Below are positions 13,147 through 26,690 of a stretch of DNA of 64,000 nt, piece after piece. The stretch's first letter is position 1. Each line of letters begins with the position of its first letter. A program made the position numbers and the translations under genes. Under the pieces are notes generated by a model that did not search any database, was not told where the DNA came from, and saw only the letters and a list, made by a program, of their open reading frames with translations. The stretch comes from Acanthosepion esculentum (lineage: Eukaryota > Mollusca > Cephalopoda > Sepiida > Sepiidae). The stretch lies in assembly GCA_964036315.1 (NCBI GenBank), contig OZ038485.1, forward strand, positions 73,447,548-73,511,547, given 5' to 3'.

Positions 13147-15237
13147 GATTGATTTAGCTTTATACAAAATGATGAAAATCAGAATTACATTTCCATAGAT
13201 TTATTTAGTTTTATACAAAATGATGAAAATCAGAAGTACATATAAATAGATTTATTTAGTTTTATACAAAATGATGAAAATCAGAAGTACATTTCCATAG
13301 ATTTATTTAGTTTTATACAAAATGATGAAAATCAGAAGTACATTTCCATAGATTTATTTAGTTTTATAAAAAATGATGAAAATCAGAAGTACATATAAAT
13401 AGATTTATTTAGTTTTATACAAAATGATGAATATCAGAAGTACATATAAATAGATTTATTTAGTTTTATACAAAATGATGAAAATCAGACGTACATTTCC
13501 ATAGATTTATTTAGTTTTATACAAAATAATGAAAATCAGAAGTACATATCCATAGATTTATTTAGTTTTATACAAAATGATGAAAATGAGAAGTACATAT
13601 AAATAGATTTATTTAGTTTTATACAAAATGATGAAAATCAGAAGTACATTTCTATAGATTTATTTAGTTTTATACAAAATGATGAAAATCAGAAGTACGT
13701 ATAAATAGATTTATTTAGTTTTATACAAAATGATTAAAATCAGAAGTACATATAAATAGATTTATTTAGTTTCATACAAAATGATGAAAATCAGAAGTAC
13801 ATTTCCATAGATTTATTTAGTTTTATACAAAATGATGAAAATCAGAAGTACATATAAATAGATTTATTTAGTTTTATACAAAATGATGAAGATCAGAAAT
13901 ACATTTCCATAGATTTATTTAGTTTTATACAAAAAAATGAAAATCAGAAGTACATTTCCATAGATTTATTTAGTTTTATAAAAAATGATGAAAATCAGAA
14001 TTACATATAAATAGATTTATTTAGTTTTATACAAAATGATGAAAATCAGAAGTACATTTCCATAGATTTATTTAGTTTTATACAAAATGATGAAAATCAG
14101 AAGTACATATAAATAGATTTATTTAGTTTTATACAAAATGATGAGAATCAGAAGTACATATAAATAGATTTATTTAGTTTTATACAAAATGATGAAAATC
14201 AGAAGTACATATAAATAGATTTATTTAGTTTTATACAAAATGATGAAAATCAGAAGTACATACAATTAGATTTATTTAGTTTTATACAAAATGATGAAAA
14301 TCAGAAGTACATATAAATAGATTTATTTAGTTTTATACAAAATGATGAAAATCAGAAGTGCATAAAAATAGATTTATTTAGTTTTATACAAAATGATGAA
14401 AATCAGAAGTACATTTCCATAGATTTATTTAGTTTTATACAAAATGATGAAAATCAGAAGTACATTTCCATAGATTTATTTACTTTTATACAAAATGATG
14501 AAAAGCAGAAGTACATTTCCATAGATTTATTAAGTTTTATACAAAATGATGAAAATCAGAAGTACATATAAATAGATTTATTTAGTTTTATAGAAAATGA
14601 TGAAAATCAGAAGTACATATAAATAGATTTATTTAGTTTTATACAAAATGATGAAAATCAGAAGTACATATAAATAGATTTATTTAGTTTTATACAAAAT
14701 GATGAAAATCAGAAGGACATTTCCATAGATTTATTTAGTTTTATACAAAATGATGAAAATCAGAAGTACATATCCATAGATTTATTTAGTTTTATACAAA
14801 ATGATGAAAATCAGAAGTACATATAAATAGATTTATTTAGTTTTATACAAAATGATGAAAATCAGAAGTACATTTCCATAGATTTATTTAGTTTTATACA
14901 AAATGATGAAAATCAGAAGTACATATAAATAGATTTATTTAGTTTTATACAAAATGATGAAAATCAGAAGTACATTTCCATAGATGTATTAAGTTTTATA
15001 CAAAATGATGAAAATCAGAAGTACATATAAATAGATTTATTTAGTTTTATACAAAATGATGAAAATCAGAAGTACATATAAATAGATTTATTTAGTTTTA
15101 TACAAAATGATGAAAATCAGAAGTACATTTCCATAGATTTATTTAGTTTTATACAAAATGATGAAAATCAGAAGTAAATTTCCATAGATTTATTTAGTTT
15201 TATAAAAAATGATGAAAATCAGAAGTACATATAAATA
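13147..15237 (+). repeat. 41-unit HOR, copy 3 (2,091 bp)
   Basis: This is the third copy of the 41-unit HOR, 2,091 bp after the second. A fourth copy at 19674-21764 is 6,527 bp downstream (128 units less 1 bp). The fourth copy differs by isolated changes, such as atcgattta near 20642, agttgtat near 20705 and agctttat near 21060. Confidence 0.88.
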
Positions 15238-18200
15238 GATTGATTTAGCTTTATACAAAATGATGAAAATCAGAATTACATTTCCATAGATTTATTTAGT
15301 TTTATACAAAATGATGAAAATCAGAAGTACATATAAATAGATTTATTTAGTTTTATACAAAATGATGAAAATCAGAAGTACATATAAAGAGATTTATTTA
15401 GTTTTATACAAAATGATGAAAATCAGACGTACATTTCCATAGATTCATTTAGTTTTATACAAAATGATGAAAATCAGAAGTACATATCCATAGATTTATT
15501 TAGTTTTATACAAAATGATGAAAATCAGAAGTACATATAAATAGATTTATTTAGTTTTATACAAAATGATGAAAATCAGAAGTACATTTCTATAGATTTA
15601 TTTAGTTTTATACAAAATGATGAAAATCAGAAGTACATATAAATAGATTTATTTAGTTTTATACAAAATGATTAAAATCAGAAGTACATATAAATAGATT
15701 TATTTAGTTTTATACAAAATGATGAAAATCAGAAGTACATTTCCATAGATTTATTTAGTTTTATACAAAATGATGAAAATCAGAAGTACATATAAATAGA
15801 TTTAGTTAGTTTTATACAAAATGATGAAGATAAGAAGTACATTTCCATAGATTTATTTAGTTTTATACAAAAGGATGAAAATCAGAAGTACATTTCCATA
15901 GATTTATTTAGTTTTATAAAAAATGATGAAAATCAGAAGTACATATAAATAGATTTATTTAGTTTTATACAAAATGATGAAAATCAGAATTACATTTCCA
16001 TAGATTAATTTAGTTTTATACAAAATGATTAAAATCAGAAGTACATTTCCATAGATTTATTTAGTTTTATACAAAATGATGAAAATCAGAAGTACATATA
16101 AATAGATTTATTTAGTTATATACAAAATGATGAAAATCAGAAGTACATATAAATAGATTTATTTAGTTTTATACAAAATGATGAAAATCAGAAGTACATT
16201 TCCATAGATTTATTTAGTTTTATACAAAATGATGAAAATCAGAAGTAAATTTCCATAGATTTATTTAGTTTTATAAAAAATGATGAAAATCAGAAGTACA
16301 TATAAATAGATTGATTTAGCTTTATACAAAATGATGAAAATCAGAATTACATTTCCATAGATTTATTTAGTTTTATACAAAATGATGAAAATCAGAAGTA
16401 CATATAAATAGATTTATTTAGTTTTATACAAAATGATGAAAATCAGAAGTACATATAAAGAGATTTATTTAGTTTTATACAAAATGATGAAAATCAGACG
16501 TACATTTCCATAGATTCATTTAGTTTTATACAAAATGATGAAAATCAGAAGTACATATCCATAGATTTATTTAGTTTTATACAAAATGATGAAAATCAGA
16601 AGTACATATAAATAGATTTATTTAGTTTTATACAAAATGATGAAAATCAGAAGTACATTTCTATAGATTTATTTAGTTTTATACAAAATGATGAAAATCA
16701 GAAGTACATATAAATAGATTTATTTAGTTTTATACAAAATGATTAAAATCAGAAGTACATATAAATAGATTTATTTAGTTTTATACAAAATGATGAAAAT
16801 CAGAAGTACATTTCCATAGATTTATTTAGTTTTATACAAAATGATGAAAATCAGAAGTACATATAAATAGATTTAGTTAGTTTTATACAAAATGATGAAG
16901 ATAAGAAGTACATTTCCATAGATTTATTTAGTTTTATACAAAAGGATGAAAATCAGAAGTACATTTCCATAGATTTATTTAGTTTTATAAAAAATGATGA
17001 AAATCAGAAGTACATATAAATAGATTTATTTAGTTTTATACAAAATGATGAAAATCAGAATTACATTTCCATAGATTAATTTAGTTTTATACAAAATGAT
17101 TAAAATCAGAAGTACATTTCCATAGATTTATTTAGTTTTATACAAAATGATGAAAATCAGAAGTACATATAAATAGATTTATTTAGTTATATACAAAATG
17201 ATGAAAATCAGAAGTACATATAAATAGATTTATTTAGTTTTATACAAAATGATGAAAATCAGAAGTACATTTCCATAGATTTATTTAGTTTTATACAAAA
17301 TGATGAAAATCAGAAGTAAATTTCCATAGATTTATTTAGTTTTATAAAAAATGATGAAAATCAGAAGTACATATAAATAGATTGATTTAGCTTTATACAA
17401 AATGATGAAAATCAGAATTACATTTCCATAGATTTATTTAGTTTTATACAAAATGATGAAAATCAGAAGTACATATAAATAGATTTATTTAGTTTTATAC
17501 AAAATGATGAAAATCAGAAGTACATATAAAGAGATTTATTTAGTTTTATACAAAATGATGAAAATCAGACGTACATTTCCATAGATTCATTTAGTTTTAT
17601 ACAAAATGATGAAAATCAGAAGTACATATCCATAGATTTATTTAGTTTTATACAAAATGATGAAAATCAGAAGTACATATAAATAGATTTATTTAGTTTT
17701 ATACAAAATGATGAAAATCAGAAGTACATTTCTATAGATTTATTTAGTTTTATACAAAATGATGAAAATCAGAAGTACATATAAATAGATTTATTTAGTT
17801 TTATACAAAATGATTAAAATCAGAAGTACATATAAATAGATTTATTTAGTTTTATACAAAATGATGAAAATCAGAAGTACATTTCCATAGATTTATTTAG
17901 TTTTATACAAAATGATGAAAATCAGAAGTACATATAAATAGATTTAGTTAGTTTTATACAAAATGATGAAGATAAGAAGTACATTTCCATAGATTTATTT
18001 AGTTTTATACAAAAGGATGAAAATCAGAAGTACATTTCCATAGATTTATTTAGTTTTATAAAAAATGATGAAAATCAGAAGTACATATAAATAGATTTAT
18101 TTAGTTTTATACAAAATGATGAAAATCAGAATTACATTTCCATAGATTAATTTAGTTTTATACAAAATGATTAAAATCAGAAGTACATTTCCATAGATTT

Positions 18201-18300
18201 ATTTAGTTTTATACAAAATGATGAAAATCAGAAGTACATATAAATAGATTTATTTAGTTATATACAAAATGATCAAAATCAGAAGTACATATAAATAGAT
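15238..18300 (+). repeat. Three copies of a 21-unit HOR (1,071 bp each)
   Basis: The gattgatttagc anchor now recurs every 1,071 bp: 15238, 16309 and 17380. Each copy carries the same internal markers: ataaagagattt, gacg with gattcattt, ATATCC, TTTCTA, gattaaa, gatttagttag, gaagataag, aaggatg, aaaaaatg, gaattac with gattaattt, gattaaa type B, and agttatatac. The third copy alone has gatcaaaatc (about 18271) after agttatatac. That is how it can be matched to the single copy at 21765. This HOR has the same unit count as the one at 1276-2346 and shares several markers with it. Confidence 0.88.
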
Positions 18301-19085
18301 TTATTTAGTTTTATACAAAATGATGAAAATCAGAAGTACATTTCCATAGATTTATTTAGTTTTATACAAAATGATGAAAATCAGAAGTACATTTTCATAG
18401 ATTTATTTAGTTTTATACAAAATGATGAAAATCAGAAGTACATTTCCATAGATGTATTAAGTTTTATACAAAATGATGAAAATCAGAAGTACATATAAAT
18501 AGATTTATTTAGTTTTATACAAAATGATGAAAATCAGAAGTACATATAAATAGATTTATTTAGTTTTATACAAAATGATGAAAATCAGACGTACATTTCC
18601 ATAGATTTATTTAGTTTTATACAAAATGATGAAAATCAGAAGTACATATCCATAGATTTATTTAGTTTTATACAAAATGATGAAAATCAGAAGTACATAT
18701 AAATAGATTTATTTAGTTTTATACAAAATGATGAAATCAGAAGTACATTTCTATAGATTTATTTAGTTTTATACAAAATGATGAAAATCAGAAGTACATA
18801 TAAATAGATTTATTTAGTTTTATACAAAATGATGAAAATCAGAAGTACATATAAATAGATTTATTTAGTTTTATACAAAATGATGAAAATCAGAAGTACA
18901 TATAAATAGATTTATTTAGTTTTATACAAAATGATGAAGATCAGAAGTACATTTCCATAGACTTATTTAGTTTTATAGAAAAGGATGAAAATCAGAAGTA
19001 CATTTCCATAGATTTATTTAGTTTTATAAAAAATGATGAAAATCAGAAGTACATATAAATAGATTTATTTAGTTTTATACAAAAT

Positions 19086-22000
19086 GATGAAAATCAGAAG
19101 TACATATAAATAGATTTATTTAGTTTTATACAAAATGATGAAAATCAGAAGGACATTTCCATAGATTTATTTAGTTTTATACAAAATGATGAAAATCAGA
19201 AGTACATATCCATAGATTTATTTAGTTTTATACAAAATGATGAAAATCAGAAGTACATATAAATAGATTTATTTAGTTTTATACAAAATGATGAAAATCA
19301 GAAGTACATTTCCATAGATTTATTTAGTTTTATACAAAATGATGAAAATCAGAAGTACATATAAATAGATTTATTTAGTTTTATACAAAATGATGAAAAT
19401 CAGAAGTACATTTCCATAGATGTATTAAGTTTTATACAAAATGATGAAAATCAGAAGTACATATAAATAGATTTATTTAGTTTTATACAAAATGATGAAA
19501 ATCAGAAGTACATATAAATAGATTTATTTAGTTTTATACAAAATGATGAAAATCAGAAGTACATTTCCATAGATTTATTTAGTTTTATACAAAATGATGA
19601 AAATCAGAAGTAAATTTCCATAGATTTATTTAGTTTTATAAAAAATGATGAAAATCAGAAGTACATATAAATAGATTGATTTAGCTTTATACAAAATGAT
19701 GAAAATCAGAATTACATTTCCATAGATTTATTTAGTTTTATACAAAATGATGAAAATCAGAAGTACATATAAATAGATTTATTTAGTTTTATACAAAATG
19801 ATGAAAATCAGAAGTACATTTCCATAGATTTATTTAGTTTTATACAAAATGATGAAAATCAGAAGTACATTTCCATAGATTTATTTAGTTTTATAAAAAA
19901 TGATGAAAATCAGAAGTACATATAAATAGATTTATTTAGTTTTATACAAAATGATGAATATCAGAAGTACATATAAATAGATTTATTTAGTTTTATACAA
20001 AATGATGAAAATCAGACGTACATTTCCATAGATTTATTTAGTTTTATACAAAATAATGAAAATCAGAAGTACATATCCATAGATTTATTTAGTTTTATAC
20101 AAAATGATGAAAATGAGAAGTACATATAAATAGATTTATTTAGTTTTATACAAAATGATGAAAATCAGAAGTACATTTCTATAGATTTATTTAGTTTTAT
20201 ACAAAATGATGAAAATCAGAAGTACGTATAAATAGATTTATTTAGTTTTATACAAAATGATTAAAATCAGAAGTACATATAAATAGATTTATTTAGTTTC
20301 ATACAAAATGATGAAAATCAGAAGTACATTTCCATAGATTTATTTAGTTTTATACAAAATGATGAAAATCAGAAGTACATATAAATAGATTTATTTAGTT
20401 TTATACAAAATGATGAAGATCAGAAATACATTTCCATAGATTTATTTAGTTTTATACAAAAAAATGAAAATCAGAAGTACATTTCCATAGATTTATTTAG
20501 TTTTATAAAAAATGATGAAAATCAGAATTACATATAAATAGATTTATTTAGTTTTATACAAAATGATGAAAATCAGAAGTACATTTCCATAGATTTATTT
20601 AGTTTTATACAAAATGATGAAAATCAGAAGTACATATAAATCGATTTATTTAGTTTTATACAAAATGATGAGAATCAGAAGTACATATAAATAGATTTAT
20701 TTAGTTGTATACAAAATGATGAAAATCAGAAGTACATATAAATAGATTTATTTAGTTTTATACAAAATGATGAAAATCAGAAGTACATACAATTAGATTT
20801 ATTTAGTTTTATACAAAATGATGAAAATCAGAAGTACATATAAATAGATTTATTTAGTTTTATACAAAATGATGAAAATCAGAAGTGCATAAAAATAGAT
20901 TTATTTAGTTTTATACAAAATGATGAAAATCAGAAGTACATTTCCATAGATTTATTTAGTTTTATACAAAATGATGAAAATCAGAAGTACATTTCCATAG
21001 ATTTATTTACTTTTATACAAAATGATGAAAAGCAGAAGTACATTTCCATAGATTTATTAAGCTTTATACAAAATGATGAAAATCAGAAGTACATATAAAT
21101 AGATTTATTTAGTTTTATAGAAAATGATGAAAATCAGAAGTACATATAAATAGATTTATTTAGTTTTATACAAAATGATGAAAATCAGAAGTACATATAA
21201 ATAGATTTATTTAGTTTTATACAAAATGATGAAAATCAGAAGGACATTTCCATAGATTTATTTAGTTTTATACAAAATGATGAAAATCAGAAGTACATAT
21301 CCATAGATTTATTTAGTTTTATACAAAATGATGAAAATCAGAAGTACATATAAATAGATTTATTTAGTTTTATACAAAATGATGAAAATCAGAAGTACAT
21401 TTCCATAGATTTATTTAGTTTTATACAAAATGATGAAAATCAGAAGTACATATAAATAGATTTATTTAGTTTTATACAAAATGATGAAAATCAGAAGTAC
21501 ATTTCCATAGATGTATTAAGTTTTATACAAAATGATGAAAATCAGAAGTACATATAAATAGATTTATTTAGTTTTATACAAAATGATGAAAATCAGAAGT
21601 ACATATAAATAGATTTATTTAGTTTTATACAAAATGATGAAAATCAGAAGTACATTTCCATAGATTTATTTAGTTTTATACAAAATGATGAAAATCAGAA
21701 GTAAATTTCCATAGATTTATTTAGTTTTATAAAAAATGATGAAAATCAGAAGTACATATAAATAGATTGATTTAGCTTTATACAAAATGATGAAAATCAG
21801 AATTACATTTCCATAGATTTATTTAGTTTTATACAAAATGATGAAAATCAGAAGTACATATAAATAGATTTATTTAGTTTTATACAAAATGATGAAAATC
21901 AGAAGTACATATAAAGAGATTTATTTAGTTTTATACAAAATGATGAAAATCAGACGTACATTTCCATAGATTCATTTAGTTTTATACAAAATGATGAAAA

Positions 22001-23470
22001 TCAGAAGTACATATCCATAGATTTATTTAGTTTTATACAAAATGATGAAAATCAGAAGTACATATAAATAGATTTATTTAGTTTTATACAAAATGATGAA
22101 AATCAGAAGTACATTTCTATAGATTTATTTAGTTTTATACAAAATGATGAAAATCAGAAGTACATATAAATAGATTTATTTAGTTTTATACAAAATGATT
22201 AAAATCAGAAGTACATATAAATAGATTTATTTAGTTTTATACAAAATGATGAAAATCAGAAGTACATTTCCATAGATTTATTTAGTTTTATACAAAATGA
22301 TGAAAATCAGAAGTACATATAAATAGATTTAGTTAGTTTTATACAAAATGATGAAGATAAGAAGTACATTTCCATAGATTTATTTAGTTTTATACAAAAG
22401 GATGAAAATCAGAAGTACATTTCCATAGATTTATTTAGTTTTATAAAAAATGATGAAAATCAGAAGTACATATAAATAGATTTATTTAGTTTTATACAAA
22501 ATGATGAAAATCAGAATTACATTTCCATAGATTAATTTAGTTTTATACAAAATGATTAAAATCAGAAGTACATTTCCATAGATTTATTTAGTTTTATACA
22601 AAATGATGAAAATCAGAAGTACATATAAATAGATTTATTTAGTTATATACAAAATGATCAAAATCAGAAGTACATATAAATAGATTTATTTAGTTTTATA
22701 CAAAATGATGAAAATCAGAAGTACATTTCCATAGATTTATTTAGTTTTATACAAAATGATGAAAATCAGAAGTACATTTTCATAGATTTATTTAGTTTTA
22801 TACAAAATGATGAAAATCAGAAGTACATTTCCATAGATGTATTAAGTTTTATACAAAATGATGAAAATCAGAAGTACATATAAATAGATTTATTTAGTTT
22901 TATACAAAATGATGAAAATCAGAAGTACATATAAATAGATTTATTTAGTTTTATACAAAATGATGAAAATCAGACGTACATTTCCATAGATTTATTTAGT
23001 TTTATACAAAATGATGAAAATCAGAAGTACATATCCATAGATTTATTTAGTTTTATACAAAATGATGAAAATCAGAAGTACATATAAATAGATTTATTTA
23101 GTTTTATACAAAATGATGAAATCAGAAGTACATTTCTATAGATTTATTTAGTTTTATACAAAATGATGAAAATCAGAAGTACATATAAATAGATTTATTT
23201 AGTTTTATACAAAATGATGAAAATCAGAAGTACATATAAATAGATTTATTTAGTTTTATACAAAATGATGAAAATCAGAAGTACATATAAATAGATTTAT
23301 TTAGTTTTATACAAAATGATGAAGATCAGAAGTACATTTCCATAGACTTATTTAGTTTTATAGAAAAGGATGAAAATCAGAAGTACATTTCCATAGATTT
23401 ATTTAGTTTTATAAAAAATGATGAAAATCAGAAGTACATATAAATAGATTTATTTAGTTTTATACAAAAT
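19086..23470 (+). repeat. 4.4-kb superunit, copy 2 (86 units)
   Basis: This is the second copy of 12559-19085. The first part matches at +6,527 bp (aaggac 12620 to 19147, gattgatttagc 13147 to 19674 and 15238 to 21765). The rest matches at +4,385 bp (17380 to 21765, agttatatac 18256 to 22641, deletion 18730 to 23115, gacttattt 18960 to 23345). The offsets differ by 2,142 bp, exactly two 21-unit HORs: copy 1 has three of them and copy 2 has one. The shared 1-bp deletion supports common descent. Confidence 0.85.
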
Positions 23471-25170
23471 GATGAAAATCAGAATTACATTTCCATAGAT
23501 TAATTTAGTTTTATACAAAATGATGAAAATCAGAAGTACATTTCCATAGATTTATTTAGTTTTATACAAAATGATGAAAATCAGAAGTACATATAAATAG
23601 ATTTATTTAGTTTTATACAAAATGATGAAAATCAGAATTACATTTCCATAGATTAATTTAGTTTTATACAAAATGATGAAAATCAGAAGTACATTTCCAT
23701 AGATTTATTTAGATTTATACAAAATGATGAAAATCAGAATTACATATAAATAGATTTATTTAGTTTTATACAAAATGATGAAAATCAGAAGTACATTTCC
23801 ATAGATTTATTTAGTTTTATACAAAATGATGAAAATCAGAAGTACATATAAATAGATTTATTTAGTTTTATACAAAATGATGAGAATCAGAAGTACATAT
23901 AAATAGATTTATTTAGTTTTATACAAAATGATGAAAAACAGAAGTACATATAAATAGATGTATTTAGTTTTATACAAAATGATGAAAATCAGAAGTACAT
24001 ATAAATAGATTTATTTAGTTTTATACAAAATGATGAAAATCAGAAGTACATATAAATAGATTTATTTAGTTTTATACAAAATGATGAAAATCAGAAGTAC
24101 ATATGAATAGATTTATTTAGTTTTATACAAAATGATGGAAATCAGAAGTACATATAAATAGATTTATTTAGTTTTATACAAAATGATGAAAATCAGAAGT
24201 ACATATATATAGATTTATTTAGTTTTATACAAAATGATGAAAATCAGAAGTACATATAAATAGATTTATTTAGTTTTATACAAAATGATGAAAATCAGAA
24301 GTACATATAAATAGATTTATTTAGTTTTATAAAAAATGATGGAAATCAGAAGTACATTTCCATAGATTTATTTAGTTTTATACAAAATGATGAAAATCAG
24401 AATTACATATAAATAGATTTATTTAGTTTTATACAAAATGATGAAAATCAGAAGTACATAAAAATAGATTTATTTAGTTTTATACAAAATGATGAAAATC
24501 AGAAGTACATTTCCATAGATTTATTTAGTTTTATACAAAATGATGAACATCAGAAGTACATTTACATTGATTTAATTAGTTTTATACAAAATGATGAAAA
24601 TCAGAAGTACATTTACATAGATTTATTTAGTTTTATACAAAATGATGAAAATCAGAAGTACATATAAATAGATTTATTTAGTTTTATACAAAATGATGAA
24701 AATCAGAAGTACATATAAATAGATTTATTTAGTTTTATACAAAATGATGAAAATCAGAAGTACATATAAATAGATTTATTTAGTTTTATACAAAATGATG
24801 AAAATCAGAAGTACATATAAATAGATTTATTTAGTTTTATACAAAATGATGAAAATCCGAAGTACATATAAATAGATTTATTTAGTTTTATACAAAATGA
24901 TGAAAATCCGAAGTACATATAAATAGATTTATTTAGTTTTATACAAAATGATGAAAATCAGAAGTACATAAAAATAGATTTATTTAGTTTTATACAAAAT
25001 GATGAAAATCAGAAGTACATATAAATAGATTTATTTAGTTTCATACAAAATGATGAAAATCAGAAGTACATATAAATAGACTTATTTAGTTTTATACAAA
25101 ATGATGAAAATCAGAAGTACATTTCCATAGATTTATTTAGTTTTATACAAAATGATGAAAATCAGAAGTA
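23471..25170 (+). repeat. 31-unit HOR, copy 1 (1,581 bp)
   Basis: Markers recur 1,581 bp (31 units) downstream in the same order: gaattac with gattaattt at 23633 and 25214, gaaaaacag with gatgtattt at 23933 and 25514, gaacat with ttacattgatttaatt at 24541 and 26122, and gacttattt in the second copy's partner at 25079 and 26660. Two successive aaaatccgaag units (near 24857 and 24908) are typical. The first 100 or so bases belong to the flank of the preceding superunit. Confidence 0.82.
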
Positions 25171-26690
25171 CATATAAATAGATTTATTTAGTTTTATACA
25201 AAATGATGAAAATCAGAATTACATTTCGATAGATTAATTTAGTTTTATACAAAATGATGAAAATCAGAAGTACATTTCCATAGATTTATTTAGATTTATA
25301 CAAAATGATGAAAATCAGAATTACATATAAATAGATTTATTTAGTTTTATACAAAATGATGAAAATCAGAAGTACATTTCCATAGATTTATTTAGTTTTA
25401 TACAAAATGATGAAAATCAGAAGTACATATAAATAGATTTATTTAGTTTTATACAAAATGATGAGAATCAGAAGTACATATAAATAGATTTATTTAGTTT
25501 TATACAAAATGATGAAAAACAGAAGTACATATAAATAGATGTATTTAGTTTTATACAAAATGATGAAAATCAGAAGTACATATAAATAGATTTATTTAGT
25601 TTTATACAAAATGATGAAAATCAGAAGTACATATAAATAGATTTATTTAGTTTTATACAAAATGATGAAAATCAGAAGTACATATAAATAGATTTATTTA
25701 GTTTTATACAAAATGATGGAAATCAGAAGTACATATAAATAGATTTATTTAGTTTTATACAAAATGATGAAAATCAGAAGTACATATATATAGATTTATT
25801 TAGTTTTATACAAAATGATGAAAATCAGAAGTACATATAAATAGATTTATTTAGTTTTATACAAAATGATGAAAATCAGAAGTACATATAAATAGATTTA
25901 TTTAGTTTTATAAAAAATGATGAAAATCAGAAGTACATTTCCATAGATTTATTTAGTTTTATACAAAATGATGAAAATCAGAATTACATATAAATAGATT
26001 TATTTAGTTTTATACAAAATGATGAAAATCAGAAGTACATAAAAATAGATTTATTTAGTTTTATACAAAATGATGAAAATCAGAAGTACATTTCCATAGA
26101 TTTATTTAGTTTTATACAAAATGATGAACATCAGAAGTATATTTACATTGATTTAATTAGTTTTATACAAAATGATGAAAATCAGAAGTACATTTACATA
26201 GATTTATTTAGTTTTATACAAAATGATGAAAATCAGAAGTACATATAAATAGATTTATTTAGTTTCATACAAAATGATGAAAATCAGAAGTACATATAAA
26301 TAGATTTATTTAGTTTTATACAAAATGATGAAAATCAGAAGTACATATAAATAGATTTATTTAGTTTTATACAAAATGATGAAAATCAGAAGTACATATA
26401 AATAGATTTATTTAGTTTTATACAAAATGATGAAAATCCGAAGTACATATAAATAGATTTATTTAGTTTTATACAAAATGATGAAAATCCGAAGTACATA
26501 TAAATAGATTTATTTAGTTTTATACAAAATGATGAAAATCAGAAGTACATAAAAATAGATTTATTTAGTTTTATACAAAATGATGAAAATCAGAAGTACA
26601 TATAAATAGATTTATTTAGTTTTATACAAAATGATGAAAATCAGAAGTACATATAAATAGACTTATTTAGTTTTATACAAAATGATGAAA
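25171..26690 (+). repeat. 31-unit HOR, copy 2 (1,581 bp)
   Basis: This is the second copy of the HOR at 23471-25170. It differs by scattered single bases, for example ttcgatag near 25228 and tatatttacattg near 26139. Copy 1 has a gatggaaatc unit near 24340 where this copy has the consensus. The match ends just after the gacttattt unit at 26660, where copy 1 continues with type B and this copy with type A. Confidence 0.82.

Larger units (their letters stand above)
12559..19085 (+). repeat. 6.5-kb superunit, copy 1 (128 units)
   Basis: This superunit runs from the type A unit before the aaggac marker (12620) through one 41-unit HOR, three 21-unit HORs and a distinctive tail. The tail is gatcaaaatc, attttcatag near 18390, a 1-bp deletion gatgaaatcag at 18730, and gacttattt with tagaaaagg at 18960. 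At about 19085 the array jumps back to the A-then-aaggac point (19147), so the next block begins a second copy. Boundaries are accurate to about one unit because the junction units are plain type A. Confidence 0.82.
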
